Origin: CAYMOV01 sp964392085
Lineage (GTDB): Bacteria > Oederibacteriota > Muellerivitia > Muellerivitales > Muellerivitaceae
Direction: 5' to 3'
Assembly: GCA_964392085.1 (NCBI GenBank)
Contig: CAYMOV010000007.1
Coordinates: 1 to 63,926, forward strand
Length of the DNA: 63,926 nucleotides
Both the position numbers and the translations under genes were made by a program. Below are positions 38,679 to 46,935 of this stretch, piece by piece; position 1 is the first letter of the stretch, and each line of letters opens with the position of its first letter. Below the pieces are notes generated by a model. It worked only from the letters and a program-made list of their open reading frames with translations. It was not told the origin of the DNA and did not search any database.

Positions 38679-41585
38679 TTATGCCTTGCGGCGGAACAGC
38701 GCCAGGAAACCGCCGTCCCGGTCCTTCGTCGGCCAGAACCAAAGGCCGTCCTCCCGGGTTTCGGTCTCGGTGACCGATTCAGGAAGGGTCAGTGGCACCG
38801 GGCTGTACTCGGGGTGGGCGCCCAGGAACGCCTTCACCACGTCCCAATTCTCCTCGGACTCGAGCGAGCAGGTGCTATAGGCCAAGGTGCCGCCAGGATA
38901 AACGTGCTGGGCCGCCGCCTCCAGGAGTTGGAGCTGTTCCTTCCCATGCCGGGCGGGGTCGCCCGGTTGGAGGTGCCAGCGCAGGTCGGCCCGTCGGGAC
39001 AGGACGCCCGTGCCGGAACAGGGGGCGTCGAGCCAAACCGTCTGGAACCGTTCGGGGGTTGGAAGCTTGTCCGCCTCCATCTCCAAAACCCGGACATTGG
39101 CCAGGTTCAGTCGGCGGACGTTCTCGAAGAGCGCCAATAGCCGTTCAGGCGACGAATCGGTGGCCGTGACCTGACCGGTCGGGCCCACCCTCCACGAAAG
39201 CCCCGCGCACTTGCCGCCGGGGGCCGCGCAAACGTCCCAAACCCTAGCGCCCTCGGGGGCGGGCACCAGGTCCAACATGGCTTGGAAGGTCCAGTCCTGG
39301 GCCGTCCAGGCACCCGCCTCATCGGGGGTGGGGTCCCAAAGGGTCCCCATGGCGCCTTGCACCTTTAGGGTGTGGAGGGGCCAATCAAGCGGGACGGCCT
39401 TGACCTCCATCTTCTCAAGCCGCTTCAGAACCTCTTCACGTGAACCCGGTGGCACCTGGAGGTAAAGCGGATGGGGATGGTTCCCCGCCTCCAAGACCTG
39501 GACCAGCCTTTCGGCCGGCAGGTTTTTCGACCAGCGTTCCATCAGCCAATCGGGATAGGAGTAGCGCTCGCCCAACGGCCATGTTTCCTCCTCGGGCGCG
39601 GGGAACTTCCCCTCGTCCTTGGCCGTCAGGGCCGTCCGGAGCACGGCGTTGACGAACCCCTTCGCGAAGCCCGCGCCTAAGAGGTCCACCAGGGTCACGG
39701 ACTCGAAGGTAAGGGCGTAACCCGGCACCCGGGTCAGGAACAGGGCCTGGTACAGGCCCAACCGCAGCGTCGTACGGACCGCCGGTTCCGTCTCCTCCAG
39801 GGGACGGTCGCAGAAAGCCTGGAGACGTTTATCCAGCAGGCGCTTCATGCGCGTGACGCCGTACACCAGCTCGGTGAAGAGCCCTTGGTCGGGACCCTCC
39901 AATTTGGCGCCCCGGGCCATGGACTCCTGGATCTTCATCCCCTTCTCCACGCGGATCAGGGCCAGGGCCGCGTTCCAACGGGCGGGCGAGACCCCATCGG
40001 TCCTGCGGGGTTTCCCGTGGTGGTCGAAATGCTTGGGCGCGCCATCACCGCCTCGATCTGACCGTGGCGGTCCCGATCGATTGAATGGGCGGTCCCCTCT
40101 GGGGGGACCGGAACGCTTGAAATCCTTGCGGGGTGGACCCTTGGGGTCCCAAGGCTTTTTCGTAAAGGGACGATCCCCCCTGGGGGGTCCAGACCTGGGC
40201 GGTCCGGCTGAATGTGGCCCCGACCGAGGTGGCCCGCTTCTTTGATGTCCATTGCTGGGCGGGCCGCTTCTACTAAATTGACTACGGGGCGGGCCCGAAC
40301 GCTCAAATGGCTTTTGGGGACGGTCAAACGGACGGTCACCGTGAGGCGGTCCGCCAGGTCCAGTACGAGGAGGCCCGGAACGTTCGAAGTCCCGGCGAGG
40401 GGGCTTGTTGCGGTCGAAGGGCCGGTCTCCCCGGGGCGGTCCTTTCGGGTCCCAAGGCTTTTTCGTGAACGGGCGATCCCCCCTTGGGGGTCCAGACCTT
40501 GGTGGTCCCGAACGGTCGAAGTCCCTTCGAGGCGGACGGGAACGATCAAAGGGACGGTCACTTCGGGGCGGTCCACCTGCTGCGGAGCGAGGGGGGCCAC
40601 TGCGGTCAAAGGATGGACGGGGTGGTCCACCCGAACCGGTGCGCGGCGGGCCTGTTCGGTCAAAAGACGCCCGGGGCGGGCCCGAACGGTCAAAAGGCTT
40701 TCGGGGACGGTCGAATGGGCGATCGCCACGGGGCGGTCCACCCGGGCCAGAGCGAGGGGGACCACTGCGGTCAAAGGATGGACGGTGTGGTCCACCTGAA
40801 CCGGTGCGCGGCGGGCCTGAACGATCGAAATCACGACGGGGAGGACCGGATCGAGGCGGTCCTGAACGGTCAAAGTCCCTTCGAGGCGGACGGGGTCGGT
40901 CAAATGGCCGGTCTCCGCGCGGAGGTCCACCGGGACCGGAGCTTGGGGGGCCAGAACGAGGAGCCCCAGACCTTGGTGGCCCGCTTCGATGTGAATCCGA
41001 ACCAGGCGGGCCGGATCTGGGTGGACCTGAACGGTCAAAATCCCGACGAGGAGGTCCCGATCTGGGTGGGCCAGAACGTTCAAAATCCCTCCGGGGCGGG
41101 CCGGAACGCGGAGGCCCAGACCTTGGTGGCCCGCTTCGATGCGAATCCGAACTGGGCGGGCCCGAGCGATCAAAATCACGACGAGGGGGTCGTGGACGGT
41201 CAAACGGACGGTCTCCACGAGGAGGCCCGCCGGGTCTGGAGTTTGGTGGGCCCGACCTAGGAGGACCTGAACGATCGAAATCCCGACGAGGAGGGCCGGA
41301 TCGAGGCGGGCCTGAGCGGTCAAAGGAAGGACGGGGCGGTCCCGACCTGGGTGAACTTGGACGGTCAAACGGCTTGGGACCCCCAGGGCGTGGAGCCGCG
41401 GACCCACCCGAAGGCGGTCCGGAATGGGGGCGGGCGTCGCCCGGTTTCTTGAACTTACTTCGAAACTGGCGCGGGTCGCCCGAGAAGGCCCCGCCCTTTC
41501 CCTTGGGAGGCCCGCCTCGGCTCGGCGGTTTGCCGCCCGGTGGTCCTGATTTGCGGAAGGGTTTTTTGCCGGGCGGAACGCTCAT
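38679..41585 (-). CDS. rsmB: 16S rRNA m5C967 methyltransferase RsmB with giant repetitive N-terminal extension
   Basis: 968 residues, ATG at 41585 overlapping fmt (ATGA). Residues from about 530 to 968 are a normal-length RsmB: a NusB-like helical domain (PARWNAALALIRVEKG ...), then the methyltransferase with DVCAAPGGKC near 782, DAPCSGTGVL near 850 and the catalytic Cys in YSTCSLES near 902. The first 530 residues, encoded by about 40000-41585, are low complexity: repeats of SGPPRSGPPRRDFDR, PPRGDRPFDRPRPPR and PSFDRSG units, rich in Pro, Arg, Gly, Ser and Asp, with almost no hydrophobics except Phe. This looks like a disordered RNA-binding or condensate-forming tail. Typical RsmB lacks it. 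Confidence 0.92.
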   Translation of the reverse strand: MSVPPGKKPFRKSGPPGGKPPSRGGPPKGKGGAFSGDPRQFRSKFKKPGDARPHSGPPSGGSAAPRPGGPKPFDRPSSPRSGPPRPSFDRSGPPRSGPPRRDFDRSGPPRSGPPNSRPGGPPRGDRPFDRPRPPRRDFDRSGPPSSDSHRSGPPRSGPPRSGPPRRDFERSGPPRSGPPRRDFDRSGPPRSGPPGSDSHRSGPPRSGAPRSGPPSSGPGGPPRGDRPFDRPRPPRRDFDRSGPPRSGPPRRDFDRSGPPRTGSGGPHRPSFDRSGPPRSGPGGPPRGDRPFDRPRKPFDRSGPPRASFDRTGPPRTGSGGPPRPSFDRSGPPRSAAGGPPRSDRPFDRSRPPRRDFDRSGPPRSGPPRGDRPFTKKPWDPKGPPRGDRPFDRNKPPRRDFERSGPPRTGPGGPPHGDRPFDRPQKPFERSGPPRSQFSRSGPPSNGHQRSGPPRSGPHSAGPPRSGPPRGDRPFTKKPWDPKGPPRKDFKRSGPPRGDRPFNRSGPPRSDRGGDGAPKHFDHHGKPRRTDGVSPARWNAALALIRVEKGMKIQESMARGAKLEGPDQGLFTELVYGVTRMKRLLDKRLQAFCDRPLEETEPAVRTTLRLGLYQALFLTRVPGYALTFESVTLVDLLGAGFAKGFVNAVLRTALTAKDEGKFPAPEEETWPLGERYSYPDWLMERWSKNLPAERLVQVLEAGNHPHPLYLQVPPGSREEVLKRLEKMEVKAVPLDWPLHTLKVQGAMGTLWDPTPDEAGAWTAQDWTFQAMLDLVPAPEGARVWDVCAAPGGKCAGLSWRVGPTGQVTATDSSPERLLALFENVRRLNLANVRVLEMEADKLPTPERFQTVWLDAPCSGTGVLSRRADLRWHLQPGDPARHGKEQLQLLEAAAQHVYPGGTLAYSTCSLESEENWDVVKAFLGAHPEYSPVPLTLPESVTETETREDGLWFWPTKDRDGGFLALFRRKA
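40000..41585. repeat. Tandem low-complexity coding repeats in the 5' part of rsmB
   Basis: At DNA level the segment is a run of imperfect units of about 18-45 bases, for instance GACCGACCTCGAAAGG-like and CGGTCCACC-type blocks, each encoding FDRSGPPRSGPP variants. Longer units recur, such as a block encoding FTKKPWDPKGPPR twice (about 40145-40170 and 40445-40470). No CRISPR-like regular spacing. Confidence 0.85.
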
Positions 41586-42520
41586 GGGAGGACGGCTCCA
41601 GGTTTAAAGTCAGGATGCCCCAGTGAAAAATCCCGGGGTTTCATTCGCCGCTTGCCGGGCGGTTGGATCTCGCTGATTAAAACAGCGCCTTCGCCGGCGC
41701 CCACCAGGATCCCGGCATTGTCCAGCGAGAGGATCAAGCCGGGCTCCCCGGATTCGGTTGACGGAACCGCCCCGAAACATTTCAAGTCGATGTTTCCGAA
41801 CCGGCATTCCGCCGAGGGCCAGGGATCCAACCCGCGGATCTTATCCGCGATGGCTTTGGCCGGTCGCGCCCAGTCCAACCGGCAATGTTCACGTTTCAAA
41901 GAAGGGGCGTAGGTCGCCCCGGCCCCGTCCTGGGGCGTTCGGCAGGCCGTCCCGGCCCGTAAAGACCCCACGGCCCTCAGGAGCGCGTCGGCCCCGATCA
42001 AGGCCAAGCGGTCGTGCAAGACTCCCGTGGTGTCTGCGGGGGCGATCGGCGTCCGTTCCACCAAAAGGATGTCGCCCTCATCCATCTTTTCGTTCATGTG
42101 CATGATGGTCACGCCCGTCTCGGCGTCCCCCGCCATCACGGCGTAGTGGATCGGGGCCGCGCCCCTCCACCTGGGCAGGATCGAACCATGGACGTTGAGG
42201 CAAGCTAAGCCCGGTAGGTCGAGAAGGGCTTTCGGGAGGATCTGACCATAGGCCGCCACCACCACAAGGTCGGGTTTCAGGGAGCGAAGACGCTCCAGCG
42301 CCCCTTCCTCGCGGATCTTTGCGGGTTGGAAGACCTCCCAACCCTTCTCCAGTGCCGCCACCTTGACGGGGGACGGTTTGGGTTCCAGGTGCCGGCCCGA
42401 GGGACGGTCGGGCTGGGTAACCACCAGTGCCACCCGGAAATCCGGCCGGTCCAGCGCTTGGAGGGACGGCACCGCGAAATCGGAAGTGCCCATGAAGACG
42501 ACGGTGAGCTGGTTCGGCAC
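41582..42520 (-). CDS. fmt: Methionyl-tRNA formyltransferase
   Basis: 312 residues, GTG at 42520. N-terminal GMGTSDFAVPSL-type start (VVFMGTSDFAVPSLQAL), then the formyl-transfer site: LNVHGSILPRWRGAAPI with Asn and His, and MDEGDIL with Asp. The length matches family values (about 310). It formylates Met-tRNA(fMet) using 10-formyl-tetrahydrofolate for initiation. The companion peptide deformylase gene is directly upstream, the common fmt/def pairing, and rsmB follows with an ATGA overlap, also common in bacteria. Confidence 0.96.
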   Translation of the reverse strand: MPNQLTVVFMGTSDFAVPSLQALDRPDFRVALVVTQPDRPSGRHLEPKPSPVKVAALEKGWEVFQPAKIREEGALERLRSLKPDLVVVAAYGQILPKALLDLPGLACLNVHGSILPRWRGAAPIHYAVMAGDAETGVTIMHMNEKMDEGDILLVERTPIAPADTTGVLHDRLALIGADALLRAVGSLRAGTACRTPQDGAGATYAPSLKREHCRLDWARPAKAIADKIRGLDPWPSAECRFGNIDLKCFGAVPSTESGEPGLILSLDNAGILVGAGEGAVLISEIQPPGKRRMKPRDFSLGHPDFKPGAVLP

Positions 42521-42573
42521 TGGGAAGGCCCTTCCTCCGGGTTAATCGGGAGGATTCTAGCCGGAAAGGTGTT

Positions 42574-42700
42574 TGGCGGATAGCGGATAGCGGTTAGCGG
42601 TTGGTTTAAAGACAAAGATAAGACTTATTCATGCGTTTAAGTCAATCGCAGAACCTTGGTTTGGCTGGACCATCCGCCATCAGCTAACCGCTAACCGCTG
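42574..42700. repeat. Inverted heptad-repeat arrays (GCGGATA / TAACCGC)
   Basis: Left array TGGCGGATAGCGGATAGCGG plus TTAGCGGTTGG (42574-42604) and right array CATCCGCCATCAGCTAACCG plus CTAACCGCTG (42671-42700) are inverted relative to each other around 66 AT-rich bases, able to fold into one long hairpin. It lies between def and fmt. Confidence 0.8.
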
Positions 42701-42706
42701 CTTTTG

Positions 42707-43231
42707 TCAGCCTTGGTGGGCGGTCGCGTACTGCTTCTGGAGGTCCTTGAGGCGGGATTTGAGGAAAAGCCGTTTGACCGCGGGGAGCTTTTCCACGAAG
42801 AGCTGGCCGTCCATATGGTCGATCTCGTGGAAGATGCAGCGGGCCAAAAGCCCCTCAAAGGTATGTTCACCGAACCGGCCGTCGAGGTCCTGGGCCTTCA
42901 GGGTCACGCGGTAGGGCCGTTCCAGTTCCTCCCGCACCTCCGGGATGGACAAGCAGCCTTCCTCCCCCATTTGGGTCCCCTCGACCGCGAGGATCTCAGG
43001 GTTGAGAAGGGACAAGGATTCCCCTTTGTCATCCTGCTCGTACCGGGACTCCACCACCATGAAGCGGATCATCTCGCCGACCTGCACCGCCGCGAGGCCG
43101 AGACCGTTGGCGTCCCTCATGGTGTCCGTCATGTCGGACGCGAGCTCTTTCAGCGCCTCGTCGAACTTCTCGACGGGATGGCTGTGTTGCTTGAGCCGGG
43201 GGTCCGGGTACAACACGATGGGACGGATCAC
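42707..43231 (-). CDS. def: Peptide deformylase
   Basis: 174 residues if it starts at GTG 43231 (VIRPIVLYPDPRLKQHS), the place expected from the family; a TTG at 43261 would add ten residues. GLGLAAVQVG, EGCLSIP and HEIDHMDGQLF give the three metal-site motifs with Cys and two His (metal ligands) and the catalytic Glu. It removes the formyl group from nascent proteins. Paired with fmt. The gap to fmt holds the inverted heptad repeats. Confidence 0.95.
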   Translation of the reverse strand: MIRPIVLYPDPRLKQHSHPVEKFDEALKELASDMTDTMRDANGLGLAAVQVGEMIRFMVVESRYEQDDKGESLSLLNPEILAVEGTQMGEEGCLSIPEVREELERPYRVTLKAQDLDGRFGEHTFEGLLARCIFHEIDHMDGQLFVEKLPAVKRLFLKSRLKDLQKQYATAHQG

Positions 43232-43319
43232 GGTCTGTGCCAACCCTTCTTTCGAATTCAACCCACTCGTTCAAGGATAGGGTAGGAACCGGGTAAATCT
43301 CAAGCCGTTCCCGGCCCGG

Positions 43320-43976
43320 TTATTCCTCGTTTTGGAGGCGTCTTTTCAAATCTTTGGCCGCCTGCCTTGGATCCCGGGCCCCCACGACCGCCCGAACCAC
43401 CGCCACCCGGGTCGCCCCGGCCTCCAGGACCGAAACCAGGTTTTTTCCGTCGATGCCGCCGATGGCGAACCAAGGGATCCGGAGCTTCATGCCCGCCACT
43501 TGGCGGACATACTCCAAGGTCACCCCGGGGCGACCGGCCTTGGTGGGGGTGGCGAAGACCGGGCCGACCCCGATGTAGTCGGCGCCCTCCTCGACGGCCC
43601 GGAGCGCTTGGGCCGCTTCATGGGTGGAGACTCCGATGATCTTGCCGGAACCCAACAGTTTCCTCACCGAGGCCACGGGCAGGTCGTCCTGGCCCACATG
43701 GACCCCGTCGGCATCGGTCAACAGGGCCAGGTCCACCCGGTCGTTCACGATGAAAAGGGCCCCGGCCTCACGGGTCAGGCGCCGGAGTTCCCGGGCCGAG
43801 CCTAGGAGTTCCCCGTCCTTCAGGGTCTTTTCCCGGAGTTGAATGATGTCGGTCCCGCCCAGGAGCGCGTCCCTGGCCGCGTCGACGGTGGAGCGCCCCC
43901 CGGACGCCTCGAGCCCCGTCACGACGTAAAGGACGGAGTCCTTCAACTTGTTCCTCAAATTCGTCACTGGAGGCAT
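43320..43976 (-). CDS. thiE: Thiamine-phosphate synthase
   Basis: 218 residues from ATG at 43976. TIM-barrel motifs of ThiE are present: DIIQLREKTLKD, ALFIVNDRVDLAL, DGVHVGQDDLP, YIGVGPVFATPTKAGRPG, and IPWFAIGGI. It joins the pyrimidine and thiazole halves to thiamine phosphate. It lies in the same direction as thiG and thiS but is separated from them by an M23 peptidase gene, so the thiamine group is split. thiC, thiD, thiH and thiF are not in the window. Confidence 0.95.
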   Translation of the reverse strand: MPPVTNLRNKLKDSVLYVVTGLEASGGRSTVDAARDALLGGTDIIQLREKTLKDGELLGSARELRRLTREAGALFIVNDRVDLALLTDADGVHVGQDDLPVASVRKLLGSGKIIGVSTHEAAQALRAVEEGADYIGVGPVFATPTKAGRPGVTLEYVRQVAGMKLRIPWFAIGGIDGKNLVSVLEAGATRVAVVRAVVGARDPRQAAKDLKRRLQNEE

Positions 43977-44072
43977 CGGCTTCACTTCCCTTAAGCCCCA
44001 CAAGCCAACGGGGGCAACCACTTTGGCTTCGCGTTCAAGTCATCGTCAGGAGTGAACCTAAACCGGTTCTCC

Positions 44073-45284
44073 TCAACGGTAGGAGTAGTTCACGTTATAG
44101 GCCGAACGTTGCTCCGTGTCGATCCGATCGAGGCTCAGGAGGTAGACTTCCTTCCCCGCGGGAATGACCTTCGTATAAGGCAACGCTTTCGAACATGACA
44201 GGTTCTGGAGGCTCGGGAACTGGAGGGTCATTGTCCGGTCTTGGGCCGTCCCATTCGACCCATAGAGGATCGTCTTGGAATCCACCCGCTCGGTCCGGAT
44301 CGTGACGGCCCCGGCCACGGGAGCCTTCGCTGAAGCGCCCTCCAAGGACTCCTCGGTCAGGTTTTCGGCCTTGATTTCCTTGAAGGCCGGGCCGCCCGGG
44401 TGGAATGAGTAGTAGTACTTTCCCTCCACGGGATCGACCCATTGCCCCCCCTGGACCAGGAACTTGGTCGGGATCGTCGTCGACGTCGCTCCCCAGGTCG
44501 CCTGATCCACCTCAAAGTGAAGGTGCGGCCCTTGAGCTTGTCCCGTATGGCCGCTCAGGCCGATCACCTGTCCCGCCCTCACCCGTTGTCCAAGCCGAAC
44601 CCTTGCCCCATCCTTCCGCAGGTGCCCGTATTGCGCCCAGGACCCGTCGGCATGGAGGATCCAGACGAAGTTCCCTTTGTCCCTGAACTCGGGGCCGGGG
44701 CCGCCGACATCGGAGTCCTGCTTGACCATCACGACGAGCCCGTCCCGGGCGGCGCAGATGGGGCTGTTTTCCGCCAGGTCGAAATCAAGGCATTGGCAGG
44801 CCATGTGGGTGACTTTCCCGTAGTAACCCTGGACAATCCCGTGCTTGACGCCATGTTCATAAGGAAATAAATAGGCCGCCTTGGGATCGGGGACGGCTCC
44901 AGGGTCGCCGAACCCATAGTCGTCATTGGATTGGTAACTGGACCCGCCGGGTCCGGGGTCGAGCATCAGGTTGCCCAGGGGGGCTTTTTGCCCGGGCGGG
45001 ATGACGATCCGGCCCGGAAGCGGCGCCGAGAACCTGAAGTGGCCCGACAAGGTGAAATCGTACTGTAAATGGATCGGAAAACCCGGATCCAGGTTGCGGG
45101 CGTAAAATGAGGTCTGTCCGCCTTTATCGACCTTGGAAAATTCCAGTTTCCCCTTGGCTTCCTGGGCCAAGAGGAGCGTAATCCCGCCCAATCCAGCAAG
45201 CCATAAGACCATCAGGCCCGTGACAACGTACAAGCGTGGGTCCTTGTTCCTATTCCGATCGATTTCGCGAGCCTGATTTGCCAC
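44073..45284 (-). CDS. Membrane-anchored M23-family (LytM-like) peptidase
   Basis: 403 residues with GTG at 45284 and AAGGA seven bases upstream. One N-terminal membrane helix (about 18-40) then a periplasmic body. The LytM-type domain (about 155-270) has AENSPICAARDGLVV with Asp167, YGHLRKDG with His221, GLSGHTGQ and GPHLHFEV with His254/His256. The usual zinc His four residues before Asp167 is Cys163 here, with two more Cys nearby (MACQCLDFD). The domain normally cleaves peptidoglycan cross-bridges; it could be active with a Cys ligand or be a non-catalytic amidase activator. It sits between thiG and thiE. Confidence 0.82.
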   Translation of the reverse strand: MANQAREIDRNRNKDPRLYVVTGLMVLWLAGLGGITLLLAQEAKGKLEFSKVDKGGQTSFYARNLDPGFPIHLQYDFTLSGHFRFSAPLPGRIVIPPGQKAPLGNLMLDPGPGGSSYQSNDDYGFGDPGAVPDPKAAYLFPYEHGVKHGIVQGYYGKVTHMACQCLDFDLAENSPICAARDGLVVMVKQDSDVGGPGPEFRDKGNFVWILHADGSWAQYGHLRKDGARVRLGQRVRAGQVIGLSGHTGQAQGPHLHFEVDQATWGATSTTIPTKFLVQGGQWVDPVEGKYYYSFHPGGPAFKEIKAENLTEESLEGASAKAPVAGAVTIRTERVDSKTILYGSNGTAQDRTMTLQFPSLQNLSCSKALPYTKVIPAGKEVYLLSLDRIDTEQRSAYNVNYSYR

Positions 45285-45323
45285 TGGTTTTCCTTTGCAA
45301 AGCCCAACAGCCACGACATGAGC

Positions 45324-45378
45324 CATTGCAACCACAGATTCACACAGATTTTCCCGGTTTTAGCCAACCGCTATCCGC
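45324..45378. repeat. ACCACAGATTCACACAGATT element followed by AACCGCTATCCGCTG
   Basis: In the gap between thiG and the M23 gene, an ACCACAGAT-type element (about 45329-45350) is followed by one TAGCCAACCGCTATCCGCTG segment (about 45361-45380). Both intergenic repeat families meet here. Confidence 0.6.
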
Positions 45379-45383
45379 TGTCG

Positions 45384-46178
45384 TCAAAAGTCTTTCTGCG
45401 GCGTGGACGCCTGCGCGTAGAGCTTCTTGGGGATCCGCCCCGCGTGGAAGGCCAGGCGGCCCGCCTCGGTGGATTCGCGCATGGCATGGGCCATTCGCAG
45501 GGGGTCCTTCGCGTGGGCGATGGCCGTGTTCATCAGGACCGCTTGGACCCCGAGTTCCATGGCGAAAGCCGTGTCGCTGGCCGTCCCGACCCCCGCGTCG
45601 ATCAATACCGGGCACTTCACCTTCTCGAGGATGATCCGGATATTGTTGGGGTTCAGGACGCCCTGGCCGGACCCGATGGGTGAACCGGCCGGCATGACCG
45701 CGTGGGCCCCGGCCTGCTCCAGCTTTTGGGCCAGGACCGGGTCATCGGAAGTATAGGTCATCACCGTGTAGCCCTCCTGAACCAGGATCTTCGTGGCTTC
45801 CAGGGTCGCGATGGGGTCCGGCAAGAGGGTCTGCTCGTCGTACAGCACTTCCAGCTTGATGAAGTCGGACAATCCCGAGGCCCGGGCCAGGTGGGCGACA
45901 CGGACCGCCTCCTCGGTGTTGAAACAGCCGGCTGTGTTGGGGAGCAGGGTGTATTTTTTCAGGTCGAGGTAGTCCAAAAGGCTCTTCTCACCCTTTTGGC
46001 CCAAGGGGATGCGCCTCAGGGCCACGGTCACGATCTGGCAACCGCTGGCCTCCAGGCAGTCCACCATGAGCTCGTTCGTGGTGTACTTCCCCGTCCCGAC
46101 CAGGAGCCGGGACGTGAATTGCTTGCCGTTGATGGTCCAGGGGTCCCCCTGGATCAGTTGCTGGTGCGTCTGCGCCAT
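45384..46178 (-). CDS. thiG: Thiazole synthase
   Basis: 264 residues from ATG at 46178, which directly follows the thiS stop. ThiG motifs: SRLLVGTGKYTTNELM, IVTVALRRIPLG, PNTAGCFNTEEAVR, FIKLEVLYDEQTLLPD (with the Lys that forms the imine with deoxyxylulose phosphate), and VDAGVGTASD-like LIDAGVGTASDTAFAMELG. It makes the thiazole moiety using sulfur carried by ThiS. Translation is coupled to thiS. Confidence 0.96.
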   Translation of the reverse strand: MAQTHQQLIQGDPWTINGKQFTSRLLVGTGKYTTNELMVDCLEASGCQIVTVALRRIPLGQKGEKSLLDYLDLKKYTLLPNTAGCFNTEEAVRVAHLARASGLSDFIKLEVLYDEQTLLPDPIATLEATKILVQEGYTVMTYTSDDPVLAQKLEQAGAHAVMPAGSPIGSGQGVLNPNNIRIILEKVKCPVLIDAGVGTASDTAFAMELGVQAVLMNTAIAHAKDPLRMAHAMRESTEAGRLAFHAGRIPKKLYAQASTPQKDF

Positions 46179-46379
46179 CTAGCCGCCTCCCACAAATTGG
46201 ATCAGCTCGACCTGGTCCCCCTCTTGGAGGCCGAGCGCCGAGTCTTGGGTTTTTTCCACGATCTTCCGGTTTACCTCGGCCACCAACGCCTCGCGCCTGA
46301 GCCCTAAGGATTGGAGGAGCCCCTGGAGGGTCGTTCCTTCGGGCACATCCCGCGTCTCACCGTTCACCAAAATTCTCAT
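46179..46379 (-). CDS. thiS: Sulfur carrier protein ThiS
   Basis: 66 residues from ATG at 46379. Ubiquitin-like fold: MRILVNGETRDVPEGTTLQG start, VAEVNRKIV, and the C-terminal QFVGGG whose last Gly is the thiocarboxylate site. Stop is immediately followed by the thiG ATG. No TPP riboswitch was recognised upstream. The activating ThiF is not in the window. Confidence 0.93.
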   Translation of the reverse strand: MRILVNGETRDVPEGTTLQGLLQSLGLRREALVAEVNRKIVEKTQDSALGLQEGDQVELIQFVGGG

Positions 46380-46484
46380 GACCTGTCCTCGGGGACCAAT
46401 AACTAAGCCCAACCCTGCTCGACAAGAGCCGGTCGGGCTTGTTTGGAAGGTGAACATCGCGGACCCGAGATTAAAACGACCGGG

Positions 46485-46913
46485 TCAGGGGTTCTTCTTC
46501 AGCCGCTCCAGGGCGTCCTTGGCCGTTTGTTCCAGTTCGCCGTCCTCGACGAGGTTCGGGAGACCCAGCCACTGGTTCAAGGCCAGGCGCAGGATCCGCC
46601 CGGGGTAAAGGCTTGGATCGGCGCCGAACAACTGTTCCAGGGCCCGCATTTGGGCCAGGGTCAGCTTGACGCTCTTGTATTTTCCCTCGAACTTCGGGAA
46701 CCCCGCGTGGCGGGCCGGCGAGCCCACTGGGGGCCGGTCATTCTGCTGGCGCATGGCCTCCAGGCGTTCCACGGTCTTTTCCACCACGGTTCGGTGGGGT
46801 TCGAAGGCCTTGACCGCCTCGGCTTGGGAGGACTTCACGACCTGGGAGCGGAGGGCCTGGAGCCTTTGGATCTGGAGTTCGGCGGGGGTCAGGGGTTTAG
46901 GGGAGTCCGGCAT
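46485..46913 (-). CDS. Uncharacterised 142-residue protein
   Basis: ATG at 46913, 22 bases after the PAP2 gene stop. The N-terminal half is a long charged helix (PAELQIQRLQALRSQVVKS ... TVVEKTVERLEAMRQQND), probably coiled-coil. The C-terminal half (YKSVKLTLAQMRALEQLFG ... SLYPGRILRLALNQWLGLP) looks like a small helical DNA- or protein-binding domain. No family recognised. Same strand and close spacing suggest co-transcription with the PAP2 and the large secreted protein genes. Confidence 0.6.
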   Translation of the reverse strand: MPDSPKPLTPAELQIQRLQALRSQVVKSSQAEAVKAFEPHRTVVEKTVERLEAMRQQNDRPPVGSPARHAGFPKFEGKYKSVKLTLAQMRALEQLFGADPSLYPGRILRLALNQWLGLPNLVEDGELEQTAKDALERLKKNP

Positions 46914-46935
46914 CACGCCTCCGTTTCGCCCGGCT

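Noticed and set aside
40000..41585. CRISPR-like array
   Set aside because: Repeats are in coding sequence, variable in length and with no unique spacers or cas genes.
40405..41607. Long plus-strand frame opposite rsmB, Gly/Arg/Pro-rich
   Set aside because: It mirrors the low-complexity repeats of the rsmB extension; such biased DNA keeps the antisense frame open. No independent start or family pattern.
46380..46484. TPP riboswitch upstream of thiS
   Set aside because: No CTGAGA or ACCTGATCTGGATAATGCC-type core is present; only an imperfect AAGCCC/GGGCTT hairpin.
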